Shown here: piece after piece, positions 31,697-40,037 of the stretch
How positions within the stretch are numbered: the first letter of the stretch is position 1
Layout: each line of letters opens with the position of its first letter
Origin: Actinomycetospora sp. NBRC 106375
Lineage (GTDB): Bacteria; Actinomycetota; Actinomycetes; Mycobacteriales; Pseudonocardiaceae
Reading direction: 5' to 3'
Length of the DNA: 64,000 bases
NCBI RefSeq assembly: GCF_030269665.1
Contig: NZ_BSTS01000014.1
Coordinates: forward strand, 1 to 64,000
The notes under the pieces: model-generated
What the model saw: the letters and a program-made list of their open reading frames with translations, nothing else
What the model was told of the DNA's origin: nothing
Databases searched by the model: none
Made by a program: the position numbers and the translations under genes

Positions 31697-33739
31697 TCAC
31701 CCCTGGACCTCCTGGATGCGGACGAACTCCAGATCTCTCTCGTACTGGTCGAGGATGTCGTCGGTCAGCTGCCCGTAGGTGTAGCCCATGACGTCGTAGC
31801 CCTGGCCGCCCTCACGCAGGTGCACCTCGAGGCGGCAGTAGGTGTCGGTGCCGCTCGGGACGGCCCGCCCGTAGACCGGGATGTGAACCTCCCGGGGCTC
31901 GATGCGGTAGAGGAACTGCCGCTCCTCCCCCAGGTCGGCAACGAGCTCGACGGCCCTCGCACCGCTCTCGTCGCGGTCCCGCGCCTCGGCCTCCACACCG
32001 CGCTCGCGCAGGTGTGAGGCCACTTCCTCGACCGCCGGGAGCGCGACCTCGCCGAGGAACTCCTGCGCGCGCTCCGCGTCGGGGAACGAGAGCGCCCGGT
32101 CCAGTCGCTGGCGCCATCCCGGGACACCGCTGCGGTGCCCGTCGCCGGGGCTGCGACCGGAGATCGAGGAGCGCAGCGCGTAGCGCTGGCTCTCGGCGTG
32201 CAGGGCCTCGACGCGCAGCGCCTTCCACAGGCCGTAGGCGACCAGGGCCAGCACGAAGGCGAACGGCAGCCCCATGATGATGGTGGCGTTCTGCAGCGCG
32301 GTGACCCCGCCCACCAGCAGCATGCCGATGGTGAGCAGACCCGTGGCCACCGCCCAGAAGATGCGCACGGCCGGTCGCCCGTCCGACTGCGGCGTCTCCA
32401 GGTGCGAGGTCAGGTTGGCCATCACCAGCGCCGCCGAGTCCGCCGAGGTCACGTAGAACAGCAGGCCCACGAACGTCGCCAGACCGGCGACGAACGGCAC
32501 GGCCGGGTACTGCGCGAGCAACTCGTAGAAGCCTTGCGCGTTGTTCTCCATCGTGCTCGCGCCGAACGCCGCGTTGCCGTCGCGGATCACGTCGATCGCG
32601 CTGTTCCCGAAGATCGAGATCCACATGACGATGTAGGTGAACGGGATGATCAGCGTGCCGGCGACGAACTGGCGGATGGTGCGGCCCCGTGAGATGCGGG
32701 CCAGGAACAGTCCGACGAACGACGCCCACGCGATCCACCAGGCCCAGAAGAACAGCGTCCAGGCATTGAGCCAGTCGACGGGACGGTCGAAGGCGAACGT
32801 TTCGAGCGTGAGGGCCGGGAACGAGCTGAGGAAGTCGCCGACGTTCTGCACGAGCCCGTTGAGCAGGAAGACCGTGTCGCCGGCGACCAGGAGGAAGAGC
32901 GCGAGCCCGATGGCGAGCAGGACGTTGAGCTGGCTCAGCAGCTTGATCCCGCGGTCCACGCCGGTCACGGCGGAGATCGTCGCGATCCCGACGGCCACGA
33001 CGACCAGGCCGACCTGGGCCGCGGTGCCCTCCGGGATGCCGAAGAGGAAGAACAGCCCGTAGTTCAGCAGTACCACGCCGATGCCGAGCGAGGCGGCGAC
33101 GCCGAAGATGGTGCCGAGTACGGCGGCGAGGTCGACCGCGGTGCCGACCCCTCCGTGGATCCGCTTGCCGAAGATCGGGTACAGCGCGGAACGGATGGCC
33201 AGCGGGAGGTTGCGGCGGTAGGCGAAGTAGGCCAGCGCCATGCCCATCAGCGCGTAGAGCCCCCACCCGCTGATGCCGTAGTGGAACAGCGTCCACACCG
33301 TGGCGTCCTCGGCCGCCTGCAGCGTTCCACCCTCGCCGCGGGGCGGGGTGAGGTACTGCGTCACCGGCTCCACGACCGCGAAGAACATGAGGTCGGTGCC
33401 GATGCCGGCGGCGAAGAGCATCGATGCCCAGGCGAACGTGCTGAACTCGGGCCGTGAGTGCTCGGGGCCGAGTCGGGTCCGTCCGAGTCTGGACGCGCCG
33501 ACGACGATGACGAAGACGAGGACCAGCGTCGTCAGCAGGATGTAGAACCAGCCGAACCATTCCGAGGTCCAGCCCACCACGGCGCCGATGGTGTCCGATG
33601 CCGAGGTCGGCGCGATGATCGCCCAGAGCGCGATGGCGAGCGTGACCGCGGCGGACCCGTAGAAGACGGCGGGCTTGATCCGGGCACCGGATCCGGGCTC
33701 GGGCTGCGTCGTCGCCGCCTCCGTCTGCACGTCAGTCAT
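31697..33739 (-). CDS. BCCT family transporter, BetT type with C-terminal domain
   Basis: A 680-residue protein. The 12-helix core has AAGIGTDLMFFAVVEPVTQYL in helix 3 (GIGTD, so a proton-coupled rather than Na+-coupled type) and WTLFFWAWWIAWASFVGLFLARISRGRTIRQFV with the Trp box in helix 8. After the last helix (about 525) a cytosolic region of about 150 residues follows, containing the conserved PAVEEVASHLRERGVEAE...YRIEPREVHIPVYGRAVP...YCRLEVHLREGGQGYDVMGYTYGQLTDDILDQYERDLEFVR domain of choline transporters such as BetT. It probably imports choline for betaine synthesis or as a carbon source. It differs clearly from the Na+-type BCCT gene at 16-18 kb. Confidence 0.92.
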   Translation of the reverse strand: MTDVQTEAATTQPEPGSGARIKPAVFYGSAAVTLAIALWAIIAPTSASDTIGAVVGWTSEWFGWFYILLTTLVLVFVIVVGASRLGRTRLGPEHSRPEFSTFAWASMLFAAGIGTDLMFFAVVEPVTQYLTPPRGEGGTLQAAEDATVWTLFHYGISGWGLYALMGMALAYFAYRRNLPLAIRSALYPIFGKRIHGGVGTAVDLAAVLGTIFGVAASLGIGVVLLNYGLFFLFGIPEGTAAQVGLVVVAVGIATISAVTGVDRGIKLLSQLNVLLAIGLALFLLVAGDTVFLLNGLVQNVGDFLSSFPALTLETFAFDRPVDWLNAWTLFFWAWWIAWASFVGLFLARISRGRTIRQFVAGTLIIPFTYIVMWISIFGNSAIDVIRDGNAAFGASTMENNAQGFYELLAQYPAVPFVAGLATFVGLLFYVTSADSAALVMANLTSHLETPQSDGRPAVRIFWAVATGLLTIGMLLVGGVTALQNATIIMGLPFAFVLALVAYGLWKALRVEALHAESQRYALRSSISGRSPGDGHRSGVPGWRQRLDRALSFPDAERAQEFLGEVALPAVEEVASHLRERGVEAEARDRDESGARAVELVADLGEERQFLYRIEPREVHIPVYGRAVPSGTDTYCRLEVHLREGGQGYDVMGYTYGQLTDDILDQYERDLEFVRIQEVQG

Positions 33740-33943
33740 CCGCGTCTCCCGTCATCACGGCGTCGCGCCGTCCCGAGCGAAACCGGACAAGCCTCTCACG
33801 GGGCGGAAGCCGCCGAGAAGGAACAGCGAGTCGGCCGGCGACCATCCGTCGCGCTCGGCGACTGAATCGGGCAGACTGGACATCGGTGAGCCGGGAAGTC
33901 TGGTCGGCGGTTCCAGTGGCGCGCGACCGGGGGACGACGATCC

Positions 33944-34270
33944 ATGGCTGACGAGGCAGCAGGACCGACGCCACCCGAGCCGGCGCGGCCCCTCGATGCG
34001 CGGGAGCGGGATGCACTCGCCGAGATCGAGGCAAGCACGCGCCAGGAGGATCCGGAATGGTCCGCCCTGCTCGCCGGGGAGTCGACGTTCAGGCCCTCAT
34101 CGCGTCGGACCGCCGCACGCATCCGGAACCTCGCGATCCAGGTCGCGGTCGTCGCCGTGCTGGCCGTGGTCCTGATGCCGAGTGCATGGGTGGGCGGCCT
34201 GCTCGTGGCCGTGGTGATGATCGGCCCGGTCGGCGCGGCGCTGTGGGCGATGCGCCGCGGGGTGCTCTGA
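33944..34270 (+). CDS. DUF3040 domain membrane protein
   Basis: A 108-residue protein. The N-terminal LDARERDALAEIEASTRQEDPEWSALLAG is the signature DUF3040 helix region (LsxxExxxLxxIExxLxxxDPxxAxxL). It is followed by a basic stretch and two membrane helices (about 62-80 and 82-100). The family is restricted to actinobacteria and has no known function. It is 100 bases upstream of the glutathione peroxidase gene on the same strand. Confidence 0.85.
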   Translation: MADEAAGPTPPEPARPLDARERDALAEIEASTRQEDPEWSALLAGESTFRPSSRRTAARIRNLAIQVAVVAVLAVVLMPSAWVGGLLVAVVMIGPVGAALWAMRRGVL

Positions 34271-34370
34271 GACCTGGTGATCGACCTCGGTCCGGCGACG
34301 GCCAGACCGCGGCGGCCCGGCCGTCACCGAGGGGGTAGAACGTGGGGCGGCCTCGATGACCGGGAGAGCG

Positions 34371-34904
34371 ATGACCACCGTCCACGAATTCACCGTGTCC
34401 GACGCCGACGGCACGGCCGCCCCGCTCGGGCGGTACGCCGGGCGTGTCCTGCTGGTGGTGAACGTGGCGAGCAAGTGCGGGCTCACGCCGCAGTACGAGG
34501 GTCTCGAGGCCCTCCAGCGCCGGGACCGGGACCGGGGGCTGACCGTCCTGGGCTTCCCCAGCAACCAGTTCATGGACCAGGAGCCGGGCACCGACGCGGA
34601 GATCCAGGAGTTCTGCCGCACCACCTACGACGTCACGTTCCCCGTGCTCGCCAAGGTGGACGTGAACGGTCCCGACGCCGCACCGCTGTTCGGGTTCCTG
34701 CGCGCCGAGGCACCCGGCGACTTCGGCCCGGCCTACGGCGGGTTCTACGACGCGATCCATCAGCTGCGGCCCGAGGCCGGGGCCGACGAGGTGAAGTGGA
34801 ACTTCACGAAGTTCCTCGTCGACCGGGACGGTCGCGTCGTCCGGCGCTACGAGCCGCCGGTGGCCCCCGAGGACATCGCCGCCGACCTCGAGGCGCTGCT
34901 GTAG
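34371..34904 (+). CDS. Glutathione peroxidase-family thiol peroxidase
   Basis: A 177-residue thioredoxin-fold peroxidase with NVASKCGLTPQY (peroxidatic Cys36), FPSNQFMDQEPGTDAEIQEFC (the Gln of the catalytic tetrad) and WNFTKFLVDRDGRVVRRYEP (the Trp and Asn). The Cys-type enzyme is normally thioredoxin-dependent in bacteria and reduces organic and lipid hydroperoxides. The ATG at 34371 is preferred (GGGAGAG just upstream) over one five codons earlier. The stop is 6 bases from that of the convergent fucP gene. Confidence 0.92.
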   Translation: MTTVHEFTVSDADGTAAPLGRYAGRVLLVVNVASKCGLTPQYEGLEALQRRDRDRGLTVLGFPSNQFMDQEPGTDAEIQEFCRTTYDVTFPVLAKVDVNGPDAAPLFGFLRAEAPGDFGPAYGGFYDAIHQLRPEAGADEVKWNFTKFLVDRDGRVVRRYEPPVAPEDIAADLEALL

Positions 34905-34910
34905 CGCGAC

Positions 34911-36287
34911 TCATCCGCGGTCGTCGCCGCGTACCCCGTCGCCCTCGCCCGACGCCGCCATCGCCGGCGTGGGCTCGTCGTCGGTGACGTCGTGGCGCAG
35001 GTTGCTGCGGAAGTAGAAGAGGATCCCGAGGAAACAGAGCGCGGACACCACGAACGACATCTGCAGCGACCCGAGGACGTCGGACACCCCGCCCTGCACC
35101 ACCGGCACGACCGCCCCGCCGACGATGGCCATGACCAGGATCGCGCCGCCGGTCTCCTGGTAGCGCTTGTCACCGATCGTGTCGAGGGTCTGCCCGAAGA
35201 TCGTCGGCCAGCACGGGCCCATCACGAGGTTGGACGCGATCACGAACCAGATCGCCGACGCAGCCGGGCCGAAGGCGGCCACGACCAGCAACCCGGCGCC
35301 GATGCCGCAGTAGATCACCAGCACCCGTGCGGCCGAGAACCGCGCGATGAGGGTGTTCGCGACGAACTTCCCGACGAGGAAGCACGTGAACCCGGCGATC
35401 ATGAAGTTGGTCGCCTCGCGCTCGTTCATGCCGGGATAGAGCTCGAGCGCCACGCGGATCGTGAATGACCAGACCGCCGTCTGCAGACCGACGTAGAGGA
35501 ACTGCGCGACGATGCCCTTGCGGTACTGCGCGGTGCGCCCGAGCACCCGCAACGTCTCGGCCAGGCCCGCCGGCTTTTCCGCCTCCTCGCCCCGCGGTTT
35601 GCTGCGCGGGAAGTCGGTGACGAGGAACAGCACGAGCAGGACGACGAGCACGACGAGGATGTACTTGTAGGGCAGCAGGGTGTTCTGCAGCAGGTCGTGG
35701 CCCAGCGCGAGCTTCGCCTCGGGCGTCGGTGCCGCATCCAGCTGCGCCTGGATCGAGTCCCCGGTGCTGAAGATCAGGTACTTGCCGAGGATCACGCCCA
35801 GCAGGTTGCCGATCGGGGTGAAGGTCTGCGAGATGTTCAGCCGCAGAGTCGCGGTCCGGCGCGGCCCGAGCATCGACGAGTACGTGTTCGCGCTCGTCTC
35901 GAGGAAGCTCAGCCCGATCGCGATGGCGAAGATGCAGAACAGGAACATCCCGTACGTGGCGAGCCCGCTGGCCGGGAAGAACAACCCGCAGCCGATGATG
36001 TAGACGGACAGGCCGATCAGGACGCCGACCTTGTACGACGTTCGCCGCACGATGCGCGACGCCGGAATCGCGATCAGGAAGTAGCCGCCGTAGAACGCCG
36101 ACTGCACGAACGCCGTCGCCGCGTCGGACAGCACGAAGACGTGCTTGAACTGCGTGATCAGGATGTCGTTGAGCCCGGCGGCGGCACCCCACATCGGGAA
36201 CAGCAACGACAGCAGGACGAATTGGAACAACGGTGTCCGGTCGAGATAACCGGAGTCCAGTTGTTTCGCGGGATTCTTGATCAGCAT
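34911..36287 (-). CDS. fucP: FucP-type L-fucose:H+ symporter (FHS family, MFS)
   Basis: A 458-residue, 12-helix MFS protein of the fucose-hexose symporter group. Visible features include FPMWGAAAGLNDILITQFKHVFVLSDAATAFVQSAFYGGYFLIAIPASRIVRRTSYKVGVLIGLSVY, with the buried Asp of the proton path (LNDIL), SFLETSANTYSSMLGPRRTATLRLNISQTFTPIGNLLG with Glu in helix 4, and the conserved NLVMGPCWPTIFGQTLDTIGD. The long periplasmic loop (about 170-200) is also typical of FucP. It imports L-fucose (or another 6-deoxy or arabino sugar) with H+. It is transcribed alone, with its own dyad operator, 3.5 kb from the fucD operon. Confidence 0.87.
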   Translation of the reverse strand: MLIKNPAKQLDSGYLDRTPLFQFVLLSLLFPMWGAAAGLNDILITQFKHVFVLSDAATAFVQSAFYGGYFLIAIPASRIVRRTSYKVGVLIGLSVYIIGCGLFFPASGLATYGMFLFCIFAIAIGLSFLETSANTYSSMLGPRRTATLRLNISQTFTPIGNLLGVILGKYLIFSTGDSIQAQLDAAPTPEAKLALGHDLLQNTLLPYKYILVVLVVLLVLFLVTDFPRSKPRGEEAEKPAGLAETLRVLGRTAQYRKGIVAQFLYVGLQTAVWSFTIRVALELYPGMNEREATNFMIAGFTCFLVGKFVANTLIARFSAARVLVIYCGIGAGLLVVAAFGPAASAIWFVIASNLVMGPCWPTIFGQTLDTIGDKRYQETGGAILVMAIVGGAVVPVVQGGVSDVLGSLQMSFVVSALCFLGILFYFRSNLRHDVTDDEPTPAMAASGEGDGVRGDDRG

Positions 36288-36315
36288 TGACCCACTCCAC
36301 GCGCCGTCGCCAGTT

Positions 36316-36332
36316 AGCTACGCAACGTAACT
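36316..36332. promoter_or_regulatory. Imperfect 7-3-7 dyad upstream of fucP
   Basis: AGCTACG-CAA-CGTAACT matches at 6 of 7 arm positions, centred about 37 bases upstream of the fucP start. It lies in a notably lower-GC patch (CCAGTTAGCTACGCAACG...), as promoters here often do. It differs from the AGACATC dyad of the fucD operon, so a different regulator may act. Confidence 0.4.
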
Positions 36333-36372
36333 CGGGAATGCTCGATGCGGCAAGGATTCCGCTTTTCGCCGA

Positions 36373-37266
36373 TCAGCTCGCCCGGCCGGGCGGCGGCCAC
36401 CAGTCGATGGCGGCGACCGGGGTCGCCGGCGACCCCGTCAGGCGGGGCACGACATCGGTGACCGTCGAGAGCCCGCCGCCGGCGATCGCGAGATACCACG
36501 AGATCCAGGCCTCGATCTGCTCGCCGGACAGACCGAGGCGGAGGCGCCGGGTGAACGCCTGCTCCGGGGTCTCCGGCTCGTGGCGGTAGGGCCGCCCCGT
36601 GGCCACCGCGATCTGCCCGACCGCCTCGGCGAGCGTCATCGCCTCGGGGCCGGTCACCTCCAGGGTCCGCCCGTCATGCACGGACGGGGCGCCGTCGTCC
36701 CGGACCACCGCGGCGATCACCGCGGCGATGTCCTCGTGGGCGACGAACGCGGCCCGTCCCGCACCGGCGGGTCCGCGCACGACGAGGTCGTCGTCCGCGA
36801 GCGAGGCCGGGGTCGAGGCGTAGATGCCCGCCCGGACGACGGTGTGGCGCACCCCGGAGTCGGCGAGGAAGCGCTCGGTGAGCCAGTGGTCGCGGGCGTT
36901 GCGGTAGGTCGCGTCGGGGCCCGCGCCGAGCAGCGACACGTAGACGACCCGCTCGACACCGACCGCCCGCGCCGCCGTGATCACCGCGGCGTGCTCCTCC
37001 AGCCGTCGTCCGAGCGGGCGCCCCGAGACCAGGACCAGCGTGGACGCCCCGTCGAGCGCCGGACGCAGGGCGGCCTCGTCGTCGTAGGGCGCCGGTCCGC
37101 GGCGCTGCGCGCCGACCAGCTCGGGGATGCCCGCCACGTCACGCCCCAGCAGGAGCTGCGGCACGCCGTGTCCCGCCAGGCGGCGCGCGATCCGGCTCCC
37201 CAGGGCCCCGGTCGTCCCGGTGACGGCCACGGTCGACCTCGCCCGCCCGTCCTCGTCGTGATCCAC
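36373..37266 (-). CDS. NmrA/SDR-type NAD(P)-binding protein
   Basis: A 297-residue atypical short-chain dehydrogenase. The Rossmann motif VAVTGTTGALGSRIARRLAGHG (about 13-34) is followed by LVSGRPLGRRLEEHAAVITAARAVGVERVVYVSLLGAGPDATYRNARDHWLTERFLADSGVRHTVVRAGIY, typical of NmrA/quinone-oxidoreductase QorB-like proteins (no Tyr-x-x-x-Lys). These act as redox sensors or NADPH-dependent reductases. It lies 27 bases upstream of nothing obvious and just after the esterase-AraC pair on the same strand, so it may belong to the aromatic module. The start is GTG/ATG-like at 37266 with a poor ribosome site. Confidence 0.78.
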   Translation of the reverse strand: MDHDEDGRARSTVAVTGTTGALGSRIARRLAGHGVPQLLLGRDVAGIPELVGAQRRGPAPYDDEAALRPALDGASTLVLVSGRPLGRRLEEHAAVITAARAVGVERVVYVSLLGAGPDATYRNARDHWLTERFLADSGVRHTVVRAGIYASTPASLADDDLVVRGPAGAGRAAFVAHEDIAAVIAAVVRDDGAPSVHDGRTLEVTGPEAMTLAEAVGQIAVATGRPYRHEPETPEQAFTRRLRLGLSGEQIEAWISWYLAIAGGGLSTVTDVVPRLTGSPATPVAAIDWWPPPGRAS

Positions 37267-37293
37267 GGGTCTCCACCGTACGGACGGCCCCGA

Positions 37294-37950
37294 TCACCCC
37301 GGAGCGGCTCGGCGCAGCAGCTCCGCGGCCCGGTCGATCTCGCCGTCCGCGACCTCGTGGGCGCGGCCGGGCTCGACGCGGGTCGTGACGTCGGCACCGT
37401 GCGCCCGCAGGGTCGCGACGAGCTCGTCGGTGGCGGAGAGCGGGACCCAGGGGTCGTCGTCGCCGTTGGTCGCGAGCACCGGCACCCCCGTCAGCGGGCG
37501 CTCCCCCACGGCCGGCCACGGCGTGCCGGCCGGCCCGAACGCGGCGCCGGTCCAGATCAGCGCCCCCGCCCAGCGCCGGGGGCGGCGCAGCAGGTGGTCG
37601 GCGACCAGGCAGGCGCCCTGGGAGAAGCCGGCGAGGACGACGCTGTCGGCCGCGTGCCCGGCCGCCGCGAGGTCGGCGGCAAGCCCGTCGACGACGTCGG
37701 CGGCGGCGTCGCGCTCGGCGCGGGTGTCGGGCAGCGGGTCGTGCACCCGGCCCGCGTACCAGGCCCGGCCCGGGGCGGCCGGCGCCACCCACGTGACGGC
37801 CGGTCCCGACAGGCGCGCCGCGAGGCCGTCGACGACGTGGTCGTACATCCACGCCGGGTCCTGGTCCCGCCCGTGCAGCACGATCACCGCGAGGTCCCCG
37901 GACCCGGGCGGCGCCCCCCGGACGTCGGCGCCGGCGAGACCCGCGCTCAC
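37294..37950 (-). CDS. Alpha/beta hydrolase, phospholipase/carboxylesterase (MhqD-like)
   Basis: A 218-residue serine esterase. The nucleophile elbow is GFSQGACLVADHLL (Ser about 117), the acid is in ATNGDDDPWVPL and the catalytic His in RAHEVADGEI. The early VIVLHGRDQDPAWMYDHVVDGLAARL is typical of the YpfH/MhqD group. The GTG overlaps the stop of the araC gene (GTGA), so the two are co-translated. Bacillus MhqD is induced by quinones together with MhqO ring-cleaving dioxygenase; here a dioxygenase of that kind is divergent from the same regulator, which supports a role in aromatic or quinone metabolism. Confidence 0.82.
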   Translation of the reverse strand: MSAGLAGADVRGAPPGSGDLAVIVLHGRDQDPAWMYDHVVDGLAARLSGPAVTWVAPAAPGRAWYAGRVHDPLPDTRAERDAAADVVDGLAADLAAAGHAADSVVLAGFSQGACLVADHLLRRPRRWAGALIWTGAAFGPAGTPWPAVGERPLTGVPVLATNGDDDPWVPLSATDELVATLRAHGADVTTRVEPGRAHEVADGEIDRAAELLRRAAPG

Positions 37951-38909
37951 GCTCGGCCGTCCAGCACGGCGCGGCGGTAGGCGACCGGAGTGCGCCCCGT
38001 CGCGGCCTTGACCAGCTGCCCGAACCGCGTGGCGTTCCCGAAGCCCCACCGCAGCGCGACCGCCGACACGGGCGTCGCCGCGTCCCGGGGATCGGCGAGG
38101 TCGCGCAGGCAGCGCTCGAGGCGGCGCCGGCGGACCTCGGCCGCGACCGTGCGGCCGTCCTCGGCGAGCAGCGCGTGCAGGTGGCGCGGGGAGACGAACA
38201 GCGCCGCCGCGATCGCCCGCGGCGAGAGGTCGGGCTCGGCGAGGTGCTCGTCGATGTAGCGGTCGACCTGCTCGCGCAGGGCCTCGTGCGGGTCGGCCGG
38301 CACGTCCAGGCCGCGGCGGCGGAGCCCGTCGTCGAACAGGGCGCGGGCGATCTCGGTGGCGTGGCGCACGGTCGTGCGCAGCGCCGAAGGGTCCGCGACG
38401 GCCGGCCCGGCGCGGTCGAGGCCGTCGTGCAGCCCGGTGAGCAGGCCGGCCATCGTCGACGTCAGGCCGTGGGCGGCCTCGAGGCGGGTCGCCGTCAGGT
38501 CGCCGGCCGCGCGCCCGGCGACCGGGAACCGGAAGCAGAGGCTGCGGTAGTCCTCGCCGCTGGTGATCTCGACGGGCCTCGTCGAGTCGTAGAAGACCAT
38601 GTCGCCCGGGTGAACGGTCGCGCGCCGCCCGTCCTGGCGGAACTCGGCGTGGCCCGCGAGCTGGAGCGAGAGCAGGTGGTCGGCGCGCTCGTCGTCGTCG
38701 ATGAGCGCGCTCTCGCGGATCGCGCGGTGGGGGCGCGACGTCATCGCGACGAGCGATGCCTCGCCGAGGTCGATGCGGTGGACACGGCCGTGGAAGCGCT
38801 CCGGACGCGGGCACTCGACGTCGAATCGCAACAGGGCCCCGGAGACCGCCCCGCGCCAGCTGGCGACGTCGCGGACCTCGGCGACACCGCCCGTCGCGTC
38901 GTCGCGCAT
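37947..38909 (-). CDS. AraC family transcriptional regulator
   Basis: A 320-residue regulator. The N-terminal domain (about 10-175) carries the AraC-binding-domain-like LLSLQLAGHAEFRQDGRRATVHPGDMVFYDSTRPVEI and YRSLCFRFPV. The C-terminal double helix-turn-helix (about 215-315) reads LREQVDRYIDEHLAEPDLSPRAIAAALFVSPRHLHALLAEDGRTVAAEVRRRRLERCLRDL and ALRWGFGNATRFGQLVKAATGRTPVAYRRA. The ATG at 38909 has GAGG 9 bases upstream; another ATG three codons earlier has none at a usable distance. It is divergent from the dioxygenase gene and probably activates it in the presence of an aromatic inducer. Confidence 0.9.
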   Translation of the reverse strand: MRDDATGGVAEVRDVASWRGAVSGALLRFDVECPRPERFHGRVHRIDLGEASLVAMTSRPHRAIRESALIDDDERADHLLSLQLAGHAEFRQDGRRATVHPGDMVFYDSTRPVEITSGEDYRSLCFRFPVAGRAAGDLTATRLEAAHGLTSTMAGLLTGLHDGLDRAGPAVADPSALRTTVRHATEIARALFDDGLRRRGLDVPADPHEALREQVDRYIDEHLAEPDLSPRAIAAALFVSPRHLHALLAEDGRTVAAEVRRRRLERCLRDLADPRDAATPVSAVALRWGFGNATRFGQLVKAATGRTPVAYRRAVLDGRA

Positions 38910-39056
38910 CTGGAACATCCTCGAGCGCCGCCGGACCCGTCCCACCCCCACCGGCCGGTCGTGCAGCCCAGCGAGATGTCCCTGCACTGTAACGAGAGGG
39001 CCGAGACGTGGACCACATCTAGCGTCGGGGCACCACCCCGGAGCAGGAGGTCCGAG

Positions 39057-40037
39057 ATGTCGCACATCGCCGGCTCGCACCACGTGACGCTGTCGGTCGC
39101 CGGCGCCCAGGAGGACGTCGACTTCCACGTCGGCGCGCTCGGGATGCGCTTCATCAAGCGCACCGTGCTGTTCGACGGCTCCCTGCCGATCTACCACCTG
39201 TACTACTCGAACGCGGCCGGCGACCCGTCGGCCGTGCTGACCACGTTCCCCTGGGCCCAGGCCGGTCTCGTCGGGCGGCGGGGCACCAACCAGGCGCGCG
39301 AGGTCCTGCTGTCGGTGCCGGCGGACTCGCTGGACTTCTGGGCGGACCGTCTCGCCGCGCACCGTGTGGAGGTCACGAGCACCGAGGTGTTCGACCGCCG
39401 GCGCCTGGAGTTCCGCCACCCCTCGGGCATCGAGTACGCGATGGTGCCCGCGGAGGCCGACCCCCGCGTCGGTCACCCGGGGGAGGGCGTCCCGCCCGAG
39501 TACGCCGTCCACGGCATCCACGGCGTCGGCATCCACGTCGCCACCCCCGACCGGATGGTCGAGTTCTCCGAGGAGGTCTTCCACTCCCAGGGCAAGGTCG
39601 TCGAGGACGGGGACCGCGCCGCCTACCAGGTCGGCCAGGAGTCGGTGGGCAACCACGTCGAGCTCGTCGCGGACACCGCCGACGACCAGGGCACCTGGCG
39701 CTACGGCGCGGGCACGTTCCACCACGTGGCCTGGAACCTCGAGACCCTCGAGAACCAGGACGACCTCAAGTTCGAGATCGAGGGCAACGGCTACACCGAC
39801 ATCTCCGAGCTCAAGGACCGCAAGTACTTCAAGTCGGTCTACGTCCGCACGCCGGGCGGGGCGCTGTTCGAGCTGGCCGTCACCCACGCCGAGGGCGGCT
39901 GGACCTGCGACGAGTCCCCCCACGAGCTGGGGCAGCGGTTCCAGCTCCCCGAGCAGTTCGAGGACCGCCGCGAGGAGATCTTCTCGAAGCTCGAGTCGAT
40001 CACGGCGCCGACCGACCCCGACGAGGAGGAATCGTGA
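39057..40037 (+). CDS. Ring-cleaving extradiol dioxygenase, VOC fold (MhqO/LinE/PcpA-like)
   Basis: A 326-residue protein with two vicinal-oxygen-chelate halves. Likely Fe(II) ligands are His9 in AGSHHVTLSVAG, His in the second-half opening HGIHGVGIHVATPDRMVEFSEEVF, and Glu in GGALFELAVTHAEGGW. The order FYTEVLGMR-like DFHVGALGMRFIKRTVLFDG, then YHLYYSN and FPWAQAG, is typical of hydroquinone/chlorohydroquinone-type ring-cleavage enzymes. A very strong CAGGAGG site precedes the ATG. The stop overlaps the next start by 4 bases. It probably opens a para-diol or catechol ring made by the neighbouring monooxygenase. Confidence 0.85.
   Translation: MSHIAGSHHVTLSVAGAQEDVDFHVGALGMRFIKRTVLFDGSLPIYHLYYSNAAGDPSAVLTTFPWAQAGLVGRRGTNQAREVLLSVPADSLDFWADRLAAHRVEVTSTEVFDRRRLEFRHPSGIEYAMVPAEADPRVGHPGEGVPPEYAVHGIHGVGIHVATPDRMVEFSEEVFHSQGKVVEDGDRAAYQVGQESVGNHVELVADTADDQGTWRYGAGTFHHVAWNLETLENQDDLKFEIEGNGYTDISELKDRKYFKSVYVRTPGGALFELAVTHAEGGWTCDESPHELGQRFQLPEQFEDRREEIFSKLESITAPTDPDEEES

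Noticed and set aside
38175-39056. The long upstream extension of the ring-cleaving dioxygenase frame
   Set aside because: The extension is antisense to the AraC gene and low-complexity; a strong CAGGAGG site and the VOC N-terminus support the ATG at 39057.
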